64,000 bases of DNA from an uncultured Lachnospira sp. (lineage in GTDB: Bacteria > Bacillota > Clostridia > Lachnospirales > Lachnospiraceae), in NCBI GenBank assembly GCA_910585095.1, contig CAJUBU010000006.1, positions 1-64,000 on the forward strand, read 5' to 3'. Below the pieces are notes generated by a model, which made no database searches, was not told the origin of the DNA, and saw only the letters and a program-made list of their open reading frames with translations. Position 1 is the first letter of the stretch. Each line of letters begins with the position of its first letter. Below, in pieces: positions 34,626 to 43,817 of this stretch. The position numbers and the translations under genes are program-made.

Positions 34626-36233
34626 TTATTCCCAGCCCTCATTTAACCAGTTACGTAACAACAATGCCACGGCTTCTGGATTTTCATCAACAAATTTCTC
34701 AATAGCCTTTCTTGTCTCCGATTTCTCATTTTCAATAATTTCTTCAACACTAGGCTGATTCTCTCTCGCTGTAGCCAACATTTCCTCCACAGACAACTCT
34801 GGTTCTGTTTCTTCCACTGTAAGAGGTCTTGCACTTCTGATAACAACAAATGCAAGCAATCCAAGTATAATTGCTGCAAGCGCAATCTGTAACCAGAATG
34901 TAACTGTATTAACCACGTTACTTGCAGGTGCATCCTCGAAAAATGGAACTTCATAGGCAATAACAGAAATATTGTTTCTAGGAACGCCCGTTCCTGCTGA
35001 CAAAAAATCCAACCAAGTATCATCTACCTGCTGTGCGATTGATGCAGCATTGTCAATCTTAAACTGTTCCCATGTTGTTCCTTCCAACAAACCAAGCTCT
35101 TCAACTTCATTTTCATTATATATTCTATTCCTTATAAAGGATACTGCTAATGTTGAATTTTCTTTAACAATACTGCCAGGTTCTGTTGTTGTAGTGGTCA
35201 CAAGAGTATTTGGCAAATATTTATATTTTTTTACGGAATATGTAGATGTGCTTCCATTGCCTGTATCAATATTATATGTTGTATCATCGGACACTGTACC
35301 TGGCGCACCACTAGCCCCTGATGTTCCTTGTGACTCCTCCTCATAAGATTCCTCAAAGATTGCTTGGTCATCACCCTGTGTCGTATATTCAGTAGCAATT
35401 CTATTGACGGCATCCCAGTCAAGGTCAAAATCCAATGCCAAATATACCTCATTATATTGTCCTGTTGCTAAAAGTCCTCTTCTTAACTTGTTTGTAGTAG
35501 TTTCCTCAATCTGGGACTTATACTTTAATTTGCCTGCATAACTGACACCAGAATTAGAAGCGGCATTGCTTGGACCTGAATATAATGTATTTCCTTTATT
35601 ATCAATAATTGTTATATTATTTGTCGTACTATTTCCAACGGCAGTGGCAATAAAATTTGCCATTCCCTCTGACACTTCATCGGAGATTCCTTTTGATGTA
35701 TCCAGACAGACTGCAACTGATGTTTCTGATGCAACTGCATAAAAAGAATTAGAAGCCTCTGGTATAGAAACGGTTACAGTAGCACTTTTTACACCATCTA
35801 TCAACGACAAATCACTTGCAAACTTTGATTCAAGATAGTGTTGATACTGCTTTGTCTTATCAGACTCCGTTGTGGTAAAACTGCTTTCCATCGCATCTTG
35901 AAATGTATAACCATCTGGCTGTACATCCTCCGATGCAATCAGCATCTTTGCATTGGTAAGATTATTTTTATCTACTTTAACGACTAACGTATTGTCTTCA
36001 ACTACATTCTTAATATTATTTTCATTGAGAAGTGAAATAACACTGTTTAATTCTGAATAGTCCTTACATGTGGTTAATACCTGATAATTTGGTCTTGTCA
36101 CAACAAATACAATAATACCAATTGCTATAGCAACCGCAGCAATCGCACTGAGCAACACAGTCTTTTGTTTTTTTGTCCAGCTTTTCCAGGTCTCAACGAT
36201 TTGGTTAGTTATACCTTTAAACCTCTCAGCCAT
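34626..36233 (-). CDS. fliF: Flagellar MS-ring protein FliF
   Basis: FliF builds the MS ring in the membrane on which the motor is assembled. The 535-residue protein has an N-terminal membrane helix (about 25-46), two ring-building motifs (TTCKDYSELNSVISLLNENNI and YQHYLESKFASDLSLIDGVKSA), a variable extracytoplasmic region, a second membrane helix (about 440-460) and the FliG-binding C-terminal tail. It is 15 bases after fliE. Normal length. Confidence 0.97.
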   Translation of the reverse strand: MAERFKGITNQIVETWKSWTKKQKTVLLSAIAAVAIAIGIIVFVVTRPNYQVLTTCKDYSELNSVISLLNENNIKNVVEDNTLVVKVDKNNLTNAKMLIASEDVQPDGYTFQDAMESSFTTTESDKTKQYQHYLESKFASDLSLIDGVKSATVTVSIPEASNSFYAVASETSVAVCLDTSKGISDEVSEGMANFIATAVGNSTTNNITIIDNKGNTLYSGPSNAASNSGVSYAGKLKYKSQIEETTTNKLRRGLLATGQYNEVYLALDFDLDWDAVNRIATEYTTQGDDQAIFEESYEEESQGTSGASGAPGTVSDDTTYNIDTGNGSTSTYSVKKYKYLPNTLVTTTTTEPGSIVKENSTLAVSFIRNRIYNENEVEELGLLEGTTWEQFKIDNAASIAQQVDDTWLDFLSAGTGVPRNNISVIAYEVPFFEDAPASNVVNTVTFWLQIALAAIILGLLAFVVIRSARPLTVEETEPELSVEEMLATARENQPSVEEIIENEKSETRKAIEKFVDENPEAVALLLRNWLNEGWE

Positions 36234-36248
36234 TTATCTTAACGCTCC

Positions 36249-36581
36249 TTAAATCTGCATGTTCATTAGCTCTTTATAAGCTTCTATTGCTTTGTCTCTC
36301 ACTGCAACGGTAAACTGTAATGCAATGTTAGCCTGTTGCTGATATGCACCCAATTCATGAGGATTTGTAAGCTTTCCTATCGCCCAATCAACCTGTGCCT
36401 GCTGTGCTTGCTGAATATATGTATTGGTACTCTCCACCAGTCCTGCTGCCGCATTAAAAATACTATCAAATGTACCATCTGATGACTTACCAGAACTAAT
36501 TGTTGCGGACTGTCTCATTGCATCTGTAACTTTATTTGCATAGTCTGTCCCTAGACCATTAATTGCCTGTGTTATATTCAT
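36249..36581 (-). CDS. fliE: Hook-basal body complex protein FliE
   Basis: FliE links the MS ring to the rod. From the ATG at 36581 the protein has 110 residues, near the usual length, and ends with the typical segment QANIALQFTVAVRDKAIEAYKELMNMQI in pieces. Neither this ATG nor one at 36608 has a strong ribosome binding site; 36581 is chosen by family length. It lies 116 bases after flgC. Confidence 0.93.
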   Translation of the reverse strand: MNITQAINGLGTDYANKVTDAMRQSATISSGKSSDGTFDSIFNAAAGLVESTNTYIQQAQQAQVDWAIGKLTNPHELGAYQQQANIALQFTVAVRDKAIEAYKELMNMQI

Positions 36582-36697
36582 TGTTATTCTGCTACTAAAA
36601 ACATACATAAAAATGTATATAATAGCTTTTCCTTTCCCAGATTTTAATATTTTTTGCTCTTTGTTTTCAGGTCTTGACCATCATTATACGAACTTCA

Positions 36698-37180
36698 TTA
36701 TGTCTGACCAATGCTTAACCCTTTACTTGCCATCGCCTTGCTCGCATTAAATGCAGATATATTCGCCTCATAAGAACGTGAAGCATCGATTAAATCGGTC
36801 ATTTCTTGAACAACATTTACATTTGGATATGTAACATAACCATTATCGTCTGCATCTGGGTGAGAAGGGTCATACACCATATTCATATCCGTTGATGTAT
36901 CTTCATACACGGATGTAACTTTTACGCCATCGCCCAGTCTTCCTCCACACGCATTTTTTAATACACTGGCAAATGAAGAACCGTTTGCATTTGCTCCCTG
37001 AATTGCTGTTGCTGCCGATAACGTCTTTTCTGTAAATATTACCGATTTTCTCACATAAGGCGTGCCTTTCGATGTCCTAGTTGTATGGGAATTTGCTATA
37101 TTTTCAGAAATGACATCGGTTCTTAACTGCTGTGCTGTCATTCCTGACGCGCTTATATTAAAAGCTGTAAACATGGACAT
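36698..37180 (-). CDS. flgC: Flagellar rod protein FlgC
   Basis: FlgC is a proximal rod subunit. The 160-residue protein starts MSMFTAFNISASGMTAQQLR with the rod motif DVISENIANSHTTRT, and ends with the C-terminal rod signature YPNVNVVQEMTDLIDASRSYEANISAFNAS in pieces near residues 122-150. It is 15 bases after flgB and 116 bases before fliE. Confidence 0.97.
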   Translation of the reverse strand: MSMFTAFNISASGMTAQQLRTDVISENIANSHTTRTSKGTPYVRKSVIFTEKTLSAATAIQGANANGSSFASVLKNACGGRLGDGVKVTSVYEDTSTDMNMVYDPSHPDADDNGYVTYPNVNVVQEMTDLIDASRSYEANISAFNASKAMASKGLSIGQT

Positions 37181-37195
37181 AATCTTTTCCTCCCA

Positions 37196-37588
37196 TTATT
37201 TCAATACCATCTTAAATCTGCTAAACTCATTGTTCATACTATCAATAAGTGCATTATAATTAATCTGTTCTGCTGCTAATTCAGCATTTTCTGTTGATAT
37301 ATCTACATTATTGCCATCTAAGCGATAGGATAATGTAGCATTATCTGTGTATGTCCTATAAGTAACCATTGATGTATCTACATGATTCACTCTCTGCGTA
37401 AGCGTCGTATATGGTCGTCCAGCCTGTTCTATAGCTGAATTAAGATACGACTTAAACTCAACATCTTTTCTTTTATATCCTGGTGTACTCCCATTGGCAA
37501 TATTATTTACGAGTACTTCTTCCCTAGCCCAACTTGCATTTGCTGCTGCATTAAGGACATCTACATATCCAAAAATATTAGCGTTCAT
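37196..37588 (-). CDS. flgB: Flagellar rod protein FlgB
   Basis: FlgB is a proximal rod subunit and the first gene of the fla/che operon here. The 130-residue protein has VLVNNIANGSTPGYKRKDVEF near residues 25-45, the rod N-terminal motif, and a helical C-terminus ending SMNNEFSRFKMVLK. AAAGGGG lies upstream of the ATG. Its 323-base upstream region contains the likely operon promoter. Confidence 0.96.
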   Translation of the reverse strand: MNANIFGYVDVLNAAANASWAREEVLVNNIANGSTPGYKRKDVEFKSYLNSAIEQAGRPYTTLTQRVNHVDTSMVTYRTYTDNATLSYRLDGNNVDISTENAELAAEQINYNALIDSMNNEFSRFKMVLK

Positions 37589-37612
37589 ATTGACACCCCT
37601 TTCATACTAACT

Positions 37613-37645
37613 CAATATTATAAAATATTGTTAAGCAAAAATAAA
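37613..37645 (-). promoter_or_regulatory. Candidate fla/che operon promoter with overlapping palindrome
   Basis: On the minus strand a perfect TATAAT (37622-37617) is preceded after 17 bases by a weak -35 TTTATT (37645-37640). The -10 lies inside the palindrome CAATATT-ataa-AATATTG (37613-37630), which could be an operator. The start site would be about 20 bases before the flgB ribosome binding site. No sigma-D type box (TAAA-N15-GCCGATAA) was found. Confidence 0.4.
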
Positions 37646-37813
37646 GCCTTTTTTTAGATTACTTTAAGATTTCCATATAAAACCAATCTTTAATCAAACG
37701 TTCTACAGCCTTACTATATGTGGATTCACTCTTGTAACATTACCAATATACAAATTCTAACCAGAAATTGGCTTTCAATACATTACCCAGTTTATTGCCT
37801 ATGGAAATAAATC

Positions 37814-37860
37814 AAGGATGCAGCCAGCACTGAGCAACACTCAATTATGGTGTCATCCTT
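37814..37860 (-). terminator. Branched hairpin after codY
   Basis: AAGGATG (37860-37854 on the minus strand) pairs with CATCCTT (37820-37814) and encloses an inner TGAG/CTCA hairpin. The following tail GATTTATTTCC is only moderately T-rich. It is the best candidate terminator for codY, 50 bases past the stop. Confidence 0.45.
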
Positions 37861-37911
37861 AAACATAACCTATTCCATTTTTTAAGAAACTAAACCATGT
37901 AAATAACACAG

Positions 37912-38685
37912 TTACTTTTCATTATACTTTTCTAGTTCTTGCAAAACAACATCATTGACAACTTTTATGTATGTTCCTTTCATACCCGACGATTTTGATT
38001 CAATCACCCCTGCACTTTCAAACTTTCTAAGTGCATTGACAATCACAGACCTTGTGATACCAACTTTATCAGCTATCTTGCTGGCAACTAATATTCCTTC
38101 CATACCATCTAATTCCTTAAATATATGTTTAATAGCTTCCAATTCTGATGTTGATAATGTTTTAATTGCCGATTTGACAATTTGCTTTTTTCTGATAAAT
38201 GCTGCATTCTCTTCATTGACTGAACGCAGCATCTCCAACCCAACTACAGTTGTCCCATACTCACACAATATAATATCATCAATCTCATATTGTGTATCTT
38301 TCTTATACATAAACAATGTTCCCAACCGCTCTCCTGCCATTTCAATTGGCGTCAAAAGCGCTTGAAACTTCTTTATATTTTCATCAGCAAAGCCTAAAGT
38401 TGAAAGATTAACATTTTCTTTTGTAGATAATACACTGAGTAATCGTTCATTAAGCATATTGTCAATAAATGTTCCCACCTTATTTAAAACAAGTTCACTT
38501 ATGACCTCTATACCCTTATAAAATCCTGTACCTAAAACCTTTCCTTTTTTGCTGACTACAAGTATATTTGATTCTAAAATACTACTCAAAACATCACATA
38601 TATCAGTAAACTCTATTCTGTTAGAATTATTATTGTGTAGTAATTTATTAATTTTTCTAGTCTTATCAAGTAATTGTACACTCAT
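37912..38685 (-). CDS. codY: Global regulator CodY
   Basis: CodY is a GTP- and branched-chain-amino-acid-sensing repressor that links nutrient state to metabolism, motility and sporulation. The 257-residue protein has an N-terminal GAF domain (SVQLLDKTRKINKLL to about 155) and a C-terminal winged helix-turn-helix with ASKIADKVGITRSVIVNALRK and SAGVIESKSSGMKGTY. The ATG at 38685 has GGAGGT 10 bases upstream; an ATG at 38703 overlaps that site. A consensus-like promoter and a CodY-box-like site lie upstream. It stands right before flgB as in B. subtilis. Confidence 0.97.
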   Translation of the reverse strand: MSVQLLDKTRKINKLLHNNNSNRIEFTDICDVLSSILESNILVVSKKGKVLGTGFYKGIEVISELVLNKVGTFIDNMLNERLLSVLSTKENVNLSTLGFADENIKKFQALLTPIEMAGERLGTLFMYKKDTQYEIDDIILCEYGTTVVGLEMLRSVNEENAAFIRKKQIVKSAIKTLSTSELEAIKHIFKELDGMEGILVASKIADKVGITRSVIVNALRKFESAGVIESKSSGMKGTYIKVVNDVVLQELEKYNEK

Positions 38686-38729
38686 TTGTATATCTACCTC
38701 CATCTGTGTGCCATTACTCTTACTCTACT

Positions 38730-38758
38730 ACTCTAGCACATTTGTGTAAAAATTTCAA
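38730..38758 (-). promoter_or_regulatory. Sigma-A promoter of codY
   Basis: TTGAAA (38758-38753) and TAGAGT (38735-38730) are separated by 17 bases on the minus strand, about 45 bases before the codY ATG at 38685. This promoter lies between topA and codY. Confidence 0.6.
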
Positions 38759-38770
38759 CATTATGCACAT

Positions 38771-38785
38771 TCTTTTCTGAATTTT
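38771..38785 (-). promoter_or_regulatory. CodY-box-like sequence upstream of codY
   Basis: On the minus strand AAAATTCAGAAAAGA matches 11 of 15 positions of the CodY box AATTTTCWGAAAATT, with the central TTCAGAAAA intact. It lies just upstream of the -35 of codY and could mediate autoregulation. AT-rich DNA makes chance matches common, so confidence is low. Confidence 0.35.
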
Positions 38786-38823
38786 TTATAATTTTATATA
38801 CAATTTCCCGCAAATGCTTGTTC

Positions 38824-40941
38824 TTAACTTTCATCCTTTTCACTGTTTTTGACCTCAACATAGCCGCAATTATTGTCTGCACATGCCAGCTTATTTCCCT
38901 TTTCCACCATATAATTGCCACATTGCGGACATTTTTTATTCACTGGTTTTTGCCATGTCATAAAACCACACTCTGAATTATTTTCACAACCAAAATATCG
39001 TCTTCCTTTTTTAGTCTTTCTAAGGACAACTTCTTTGCCACACAAAGGACATGAAACGCCTATTTTTTCAAGATAAGGTTTCGTATTGCGACAATCTGGA
39101 AAATTTGGACAGCCAAGAAATTTGCCGTGTGGTCCATATTTAACAACCATGTTGCTTCCACATAACTCACACACAACATCACTGACTTCATCTTCAATTT
39201 TGACATTCTCCAGTTCTTTCTCTGCATTTACGACAGCGTCATCTAAATCTGGATAAAAATTTCTTATAACTTCTTTCCATTTTACATTTCCCTCCTCAAC
39301 ACTGTCTAAAAGTGTTTCCATATTTGCTGTAAAATTCACGTCAACAATTGAGGTAAATGCTTTTTTCATAATATTGTTAACAGCTTCACCAAGTTCTGTA
39401 ACATATAAATTTTTATTTTCTTTTGCAACATAATGTCTGGAAATAATTGTTGTTATGGTAGGTGCATATGTGCTTGGTCTGCCTATCCCTAACTCTTCAA
39501 GCTGTTTTACTAATGAAGCTTCTGTATAATGTGCAGGAGGTTGTGTAAAATGCTGCTCACCTTGAATATCAATCAGCTTTAGATCAGAATTTTCATCAAG
39601 TCCTTTTAACAACAAACGGTTTTCTTCTTGCTCATCAGGTTCTTTGTATACAGACATAAATCCATCAAACTTTATTTTTGAAGAAGAAACACTAAAACGA
39701 TATAATCCTGCAGCTATTTTTACAGTCATTGTCTCATAGATAGCACAACTCATCTGACTGGCTACAAACCGTTTCCATATCAGTTGATATAATCTTAACT
39801 GCTCGCGTGATAAAGATTCCTTCAAAACAGCAGGTGATAAAGATATATCAGTCGGTCTTATTGCTTCATGTGCATCTTGAATTTTTTTTGTCGTCTTTAC
39901 ACTTTTCTTTTTATCTGTAAGATATTTTTTATCTGTAAGATTTTTTGTGTCTACAAGATATTGTTCGCCATAATTTTCCTTGATATATTCAGCAGCTATA
40001 CCAACTGCATCGTCTGAAATTCTTGTTGAATCTGTACGAAGATATGTTATAACGCCAACTGTTCCATTTCCTTTAATATCAATTCCTTCATAAAGCTGCT
40101 GCGCAATTCTCATCGTTTTTTGCGTAGAAAAATTCAATTGTTTGGATGCTTCCTGCTGTAATGTACTTGTAGTAAATGGCAATGGCGCTTTTTTTACCCT
40201 CTCACCGCGCTTTATACTTTCTATCACAAATTCGCAATCTCTTACAGCATCAACTATGGTCTGCATCTGTTCCTTGTTCTTTATATCAATCTTTCCTTTT
40301 TCATCACCATAAAATTTAGCTGCTAATGGCTTTTTTTCACCTTTTACTTTTAGGTTTGCATTAATTGTCCAATATTCATCTGGTATAAAAGAATTAATCT
40401 CCTCTTCTCGGTCACATATAATACGAAGAGCAACGGACTGAACTCGTCCTGCACTTAATCCTCTCTTTACTTTCGCCCATAAAAGCGGACTTATCTTATA
40501 GCCGACCATACGATCTAACACACGTCTGGACTGTTGTGCATCAACAAGATTCATATTAATTTTTTTTGCATTTTTTAACGATGCTTTCACCGCGTTTTTT
40601 GTTATCTCATTAAATGTTATTCTATAAATATCTTTGTCTTCTAGTTTTAAAGCTTTTGCCAAATGCCACGAAATAGCTTCACCTTCTCGGTCTGGGTCTG
40701 TTGCAAGATAGACTTTATCTGCCTTTTTGGCATGCTTTCTCAATGTTGCAAGAATATCTCCCTTGCCTCTTATTGTTATATACTTTGGTTCAAAATCATT
40801 TTCTATATCAACACCCATCTGACTTTTTGGCAAATCACGTACATGCCCTTGAGAAGCCATCACTTCATAATTAGTTCCAAGAAATTTTTTAATTGTTTTA
40901 ACTTTTGCTGGAGACTCTACAATCACCAAATACTTTGCCAT
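38824..40941 (-). CDS. topA: DNA topoisomerase I
   Basis: TopA relaxes negative supercoils through a 5'-phosphotyrosine. The 705-residue protein has an N-terminal TOPRIM domain (YLVIVESPAKVKTIKKFLG, and DPDREGEAISWHL at 82-94), the active site Tyr300 in GVITYLRTDSTRIS, and a C-terminal tail with three Cys4-type zinc fingers starting CELCGS, CPLCGK and CPQCGN. It is 24 bases after dprA and precedes codY, as in B. subtilis without the intervening trmFO-xerC-clpQY genes. Confidence 0.98.
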   Translation of the reverse strand: MAKYLVIVESPAKVKTIKKFLGTNYEVMASQGHVRDLPKSQMGVDIENDFEPKYITIRGKGDILATLRKHAKKADKVYLATDPDREGEAISWHLAKALKLEDKDIYRITFNEITKNAVKASLKNAKKINMNLVDAQQSRRVLDRMVGYKISPLLWAKVKRGLSAGRVQSVALRIICDREEEINSFIPDEYWTINANLKVKGEKKPLAAKFYGDEKGKIDIKNKEQMQTIVDAVRDCEFVIESIKRGERVKKAPLPFTTSTLQQEASKQLNFSTQKTMRIAQQLYEGIDIKGNGTVGVITYLRTDSTRISDDAVGIAAEYIKENYGEQYLVDTKNLTDKKYLTDKKKSVKTTKKIQDAHEAIRPTDISLSPAVLKESLSREQLRLYQLIWKRFVASQMSCAIYETMTVKIAAGLYRFSVSSSKIKFDGFMSVYKEPDEQEENRLLLKGLDENSDLKLIDIQGEQHFTQPPAHYTEASLVKQLEELGIGRPSTYAPTITTIISRHYVAKENKNLYVTELGEAVNNIMKKAFTSIVDVNFTANMETLLDSVEEGNVKWKEVIRNFYPDLDDAVVNAEKELENVKIEDEVSDVVCELCGSNMVVKYGPHGKFLGCPNFPDCRNTKPYLEKIGVSCPLCGKEVVLRKTKKGRRYFGCENNSECGFMTWQKPVNKKCPQCGNYMVEKGNKLACADNNCGYVEVKNSEKDES

Positions 40942-40965
40942 CTTTGTTTTTTCCTTCCGCCAAGT

Positions 40966-42096
40966 TTACAAACTGTTTCTTATATAACGATTATGTCCAA
41001 CCTCTTTAATATATCCATTTAATTGCAATTCAAGCAAAATTTGTATTGTGCGTTGAATGTCAAGCCCCGACCATCTGACAATTTCTTCAAGGCTTATCGG
41101 ACACAAGCCGAGTAAACTATACAACATATTTTTTTCACTTGCAAGAACATTTATTTTTTCATACTCATTTTTTTCAGAATATTTTAAATCTGAATGGTCT
41201 ATTTCACTGTTTTTTATCCATTTTGTTACAAAACTGCTAAATCTAATATCTTCTGGATTGGTGATAACCATTGCTCCCTGTTTGATAAGTTCATTACAGC
41301 CCTCACTTAAAATATCTCCTATCCTTCCAGGAACCGCCATCACTTCTTTATTTTGTTCCAATGCCAAATCAACCGTAATTAAAGAACCACTTTTCTTTTT
41401 TGCCTCCACTACAATCACTACATCAGCCAGCCCACTGATAATCCTATTTCTTACAGGAAAATTGGCAGGTATGGGTCTTGTGCCTGGTGGATATTCCGAA
41501 ATAACACCACCATTTTGTATTATATTGGAAAACAATTCAATATTTTGGCTTGGATAACAAATATCCACTCCGCATCCCAATACAGCACAAGTATATCCAT
41601 CTCCTGCAAGACAGCCTTTATGACCTGCTGTATCAATTCCTGCTGCCATTCCACTGATAACTTGTATCCCCATATGTGCAAAATGTTCACCCAGCATCGC
41701 TGCTACACTTCTCCCATATTCCGTACAATTTCTAGCACCAATAATAGCAACAGACACCCTATTTTCACTTGGCAATTTGCCCCGCACATACAAACAAGCA
41801 GGAGAATCATACAATTCTTTTAATTTTGATGGATACTTATCACTTTTTATATGCACAAACTGTATATCAGTATGACACATTTTAGTAAACGCATTATATA
41901 TATCAACATCATCTTTACTTTTTATAATTCTATTCACATCACCACGATGTAAACCCTTAATATTATATAATACCGATGCACTGGCATTATATGCTGTTTT
42001 TGCATCATTTAAGCTGCCAATAATTGCTTTTATTTTCATACAGCCAATACCTGAAATATTGCAGAGCCAAAACCAATAAAAATCGTCTTCCATCAC
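40966..42096 (-). CDS. dprA: DNA processing protein DprA
   Basis: DprA loads RecA on incoming single-stranded DNA during transformation. The 376-residue protein has a Rossmann-type core (IIGARNCTEYGRS near 117, ISGMAAGIDTAGHKG near 142, GCGVDICYP, then NRIISGLADVVIVVEA and SGSLITVDLAL) and a C-terminal winged-helix domain. The start overlaps comM by 4 bases. Presence of dprA and comM does not by itself show natural competence, since both are widespread. Confidence 0.96.
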   Translation of the reverse strand: MMEDDFYWFWLCNISGIGCMKIKAIIGSLNDAKTAYNASASVLYNIKGLHRGDVNRIIKSKDDVDIYNAFTKMCHTDIQFVHIKSDKYPSKLKELYDSPACLYVRGKLPSENRVSVAIIGARNCTEYGRSVAAMLGEHFAHMGIQVISGMAAGIDTAGHKGCLAGDGYTCAVLGCGVDICYPSQNIELFSNIIQNGGVISEYPPGTRPIPANFPVRNRIISGLADVVIVVEAKKKSGSLITVDLALEQNKEVMAVPGRIGDILSEGCNELIKQGAMVITNPEDIRFSSFVTKWIKNSEIDHSDLKYSEKNEYEKINVLASEKNMLYSLLGLCPISLEEIVRWSGLDIQRTIQILLELQLNGYIKEVGHNRYIRNSL

Positions 42097-43640
42097 ATCA
42101 CCCCTAAACTATTTCTATAAGAAATGGCTTCACTGATATGACTTATCTGAATTTCACTACTGTCTGCAATATCGGCAATCGTTCTTGCAACTTTAAGTAT
42201 CTTATTATAACCTCTAACCGTTAAATGGAACGTATTATATGCTTTTTCCAATAATTGTTTTTCCTTTGTTCCTAATATACAATACTTTTTAATATCCATA
42301 ACATCCATTTGAGAATTAAAATAAATGGAAGATTCTTTAAATCGTCTTTTCTGTATCGCATGTACCCGTTCTACAATATCTCTCATATATTCTGTTGTAT
42401 ACATTGTTTCTTTAGAAATCGTATCCTCCTCACTTAAATCTTTAAAATCAATTGTTTCAAAATGAATATTCATATCAAACCGGTCCCATATTGGCTGGCT
42501 AATACGCCCTAAAAATCTTGCTATATCATGTTCTGAACAGCTACACCTTTTTCGGTCAGGATAATAGCCGCATCGACATGGATTCATAGCAGCCACAAGC
42601 ATAAAATCAGATGGATATACATATTCTCTTGAAAGTCTTACAAGCCGTATTGCTTTATCTTCTAATGGCTGTCTTAACGACTCTAAAATATAAGCTGGAA
42701 ATTCTGTCAATTCATCTAAAAACAATACGCCTGATGAAGCAAGCGTTATCTCACCTGGCTTTGGAACAACACCGCCACCTAAAAACGCTGTTTTTGTAAT
42801 ACTATGGTGAGGACTTCTAAATGGTCTTTTTTTAATGAAAGAATTTCTTGAAAGACAGCCTGCTATACTGTAAATTTTTGTAATCTGCAATGCTTCTTCA
42901 TATGTCAACTCAGGAAGTATACCAGAAATTCGTTTTGCAAACATTGTCTTTCCACTGCCTGGAGCGCCAATATAAAGCAAATTATGCATACCGGCAGCAG
43001 CTATTAATGTAGCTCGCTTTGCCACCATCTGTCCCCTGATATCTCTAAAATCTAAATATGTATCATCAAAAGCAGCATAAACTGAAGAATGTTGTCCTTC
43101 CACTACATTATTAACTGTATCTGGAAATATGCCATTATTTAAAAAACAAATTAATTCTTTTAAATTTTTTACACCATAGGTTGATATTCCTCTTATCAAT
43201 TTCGCTTCATATAAATTATCTACAGGGACAATACATATGGAATATCCTTTTTCTTTTGCGGCAATTACACTAGAAAGCACACCGCTAACAGCATTGACAG
43301 TACCATTTAAGCTTAGCTCCCCAACAATAACAATATCTTTTAATTTATCACTATGAATATACCCATTTGCCGCAAGAATCCCTACAGCAATTGGTAAATC
43401 AAATCCTGTGCCTGCTTTTTTCACATCAGCAGGCGAAATATTGACAAGAATACGCTGTGGTCTTAAATCATACCCACTGTTCTTAATAGATACACGAACA
43501 CGCTCTTTTGCTTCTCTGACCTGTGCTGCCAGATAACCGCTCATCTCAAAAAATGGCAGACCATCTCCTGCATCAATTTCTACATGTACCACTAGCGCAT
43601 CTAAACCAAAAATTGTTGTACTAAAAACTTCACTATACAT
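42093..43640 (-). CDS. comM: ComM/YifB family Mg-chelatase-like AAA+ ATPase
   Basis: ComM is a AAA+ helicase that drives branch migration during homologous integration of transformed DNA. The 515-residue protein has an N-terminal ChlI-type domain (SPADVKKAGTGFDLPIAVG), Walker A GAPGSGKTMFAKRI (near 215), Walker B GVLFLDELTEF, a Cys-rich segment CRCGYYPDRKRCSCS, and a C-terminal helical domain. GGAGG lies close to the ATG but inside a hairpin. It overlaps dprA by 4 bases, giving a comM-dprA-topA unit. Confidence 0.95.
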   Translation of the reverse strand: MYSEVFSTTIFGLDALVVHVEIDAGDGLPFFEMSGYLAAQVREAKERVRVSIKNSGYDLRPQRILVNISPADVKKAGTGFDLPIAVGILAANGYIHSDKLKDIVIVGELSLNGTVNAVSGVLSSVIAAKEKGYSICIVPVDNLYEAKLIRGISTYGVKNLKELICFLNNGIFPDTVNNVVEGQHSSVYAAFDDTYLDFRDIRGQMVAKRATLIAAAGMHNLLYIGAPGSGKTMFAKRISGILPELTYEEALQITKIYSIAGCLSRNSFIKKRPFRSPHHSITKTAFLGGGVVPKPGEITLASSGVLFLDELTEFPAYILESLRQPLEDKAIRLVRLSREYVYPSDFMLVAAMNPCRCGYYPDRKRCSCSEHDIARFLGRISQPIWDRFDMNIHFETIDFKDLSEEDTISKETMYTTEYMRDIVERVHAIQKRRFKESSIYFNSQMDVMDIKKYCILGTKEKQLLEKAYNTFHLTVRGYNKILKVARTIADIADSSEIQISHISEAISYRNSLGVM

Positions 43641-43660
43641 TCTCCTCCATTCTAGGAGAA
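43640..43660 (-). promoter_or_regulatory. Hairpin covering the comM ribosome binding site
   Basis: On the minus strand TTCTCCT (43660-43654) is complementary to AGGAGAA (43646-43640), with a 7-base loop. The second arm contains part of the Shine-Dalgarno GGAGGAG and the A of the start codon. Folding would hide the start site. Seven base pairs is modest, so any control role is inference. Confidence 0.4.
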
Positions 43661-43710
43661 CAATCAGATTGATAGGATATTATATTTTTTATATATTTTA
43701 TTGTATAAAT

Positions 43711-43739
43711 ATATTATCATGACGATTGTTATATTTCAA
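43711..43739 (-). promoter_or_regulatory. Sigma-A promoter of comM-dprA-topA
   Basis: TTGAAA (43739-43734) and TAATAT (43716-43711) are spaced 17 bases on the minus strand, about 70 bases before the comM ATG. Confidence 0.55.
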
Positions 43740-43817
43740 TAATATTTTTTTATTTTTCTTATGCTTGACACAAAATTGCTTATGCGCAAAAAGCAGTACA
43801 GAAATGAGGAGGTTTTT

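Larger units (their letters stand above)
37589..37911. other. 323-base region between codY and flgB
   Basis: No gene is seen. On the minus strand it contains a branched hairpin about 50 bases past codY (37814-37860), an AT-rich stretch, and a candidate fla/che promoter with an overlapping palindrome (37613-37645). No riboswitch was recognised. Confidence 0.5.

Noticed and set aside
37661..37911. Cyclic di-GMP or other riboswitch before flgB
   Set aside because: A branched hairpin is present, but none of the conserved core sequences of a known class could be matched.
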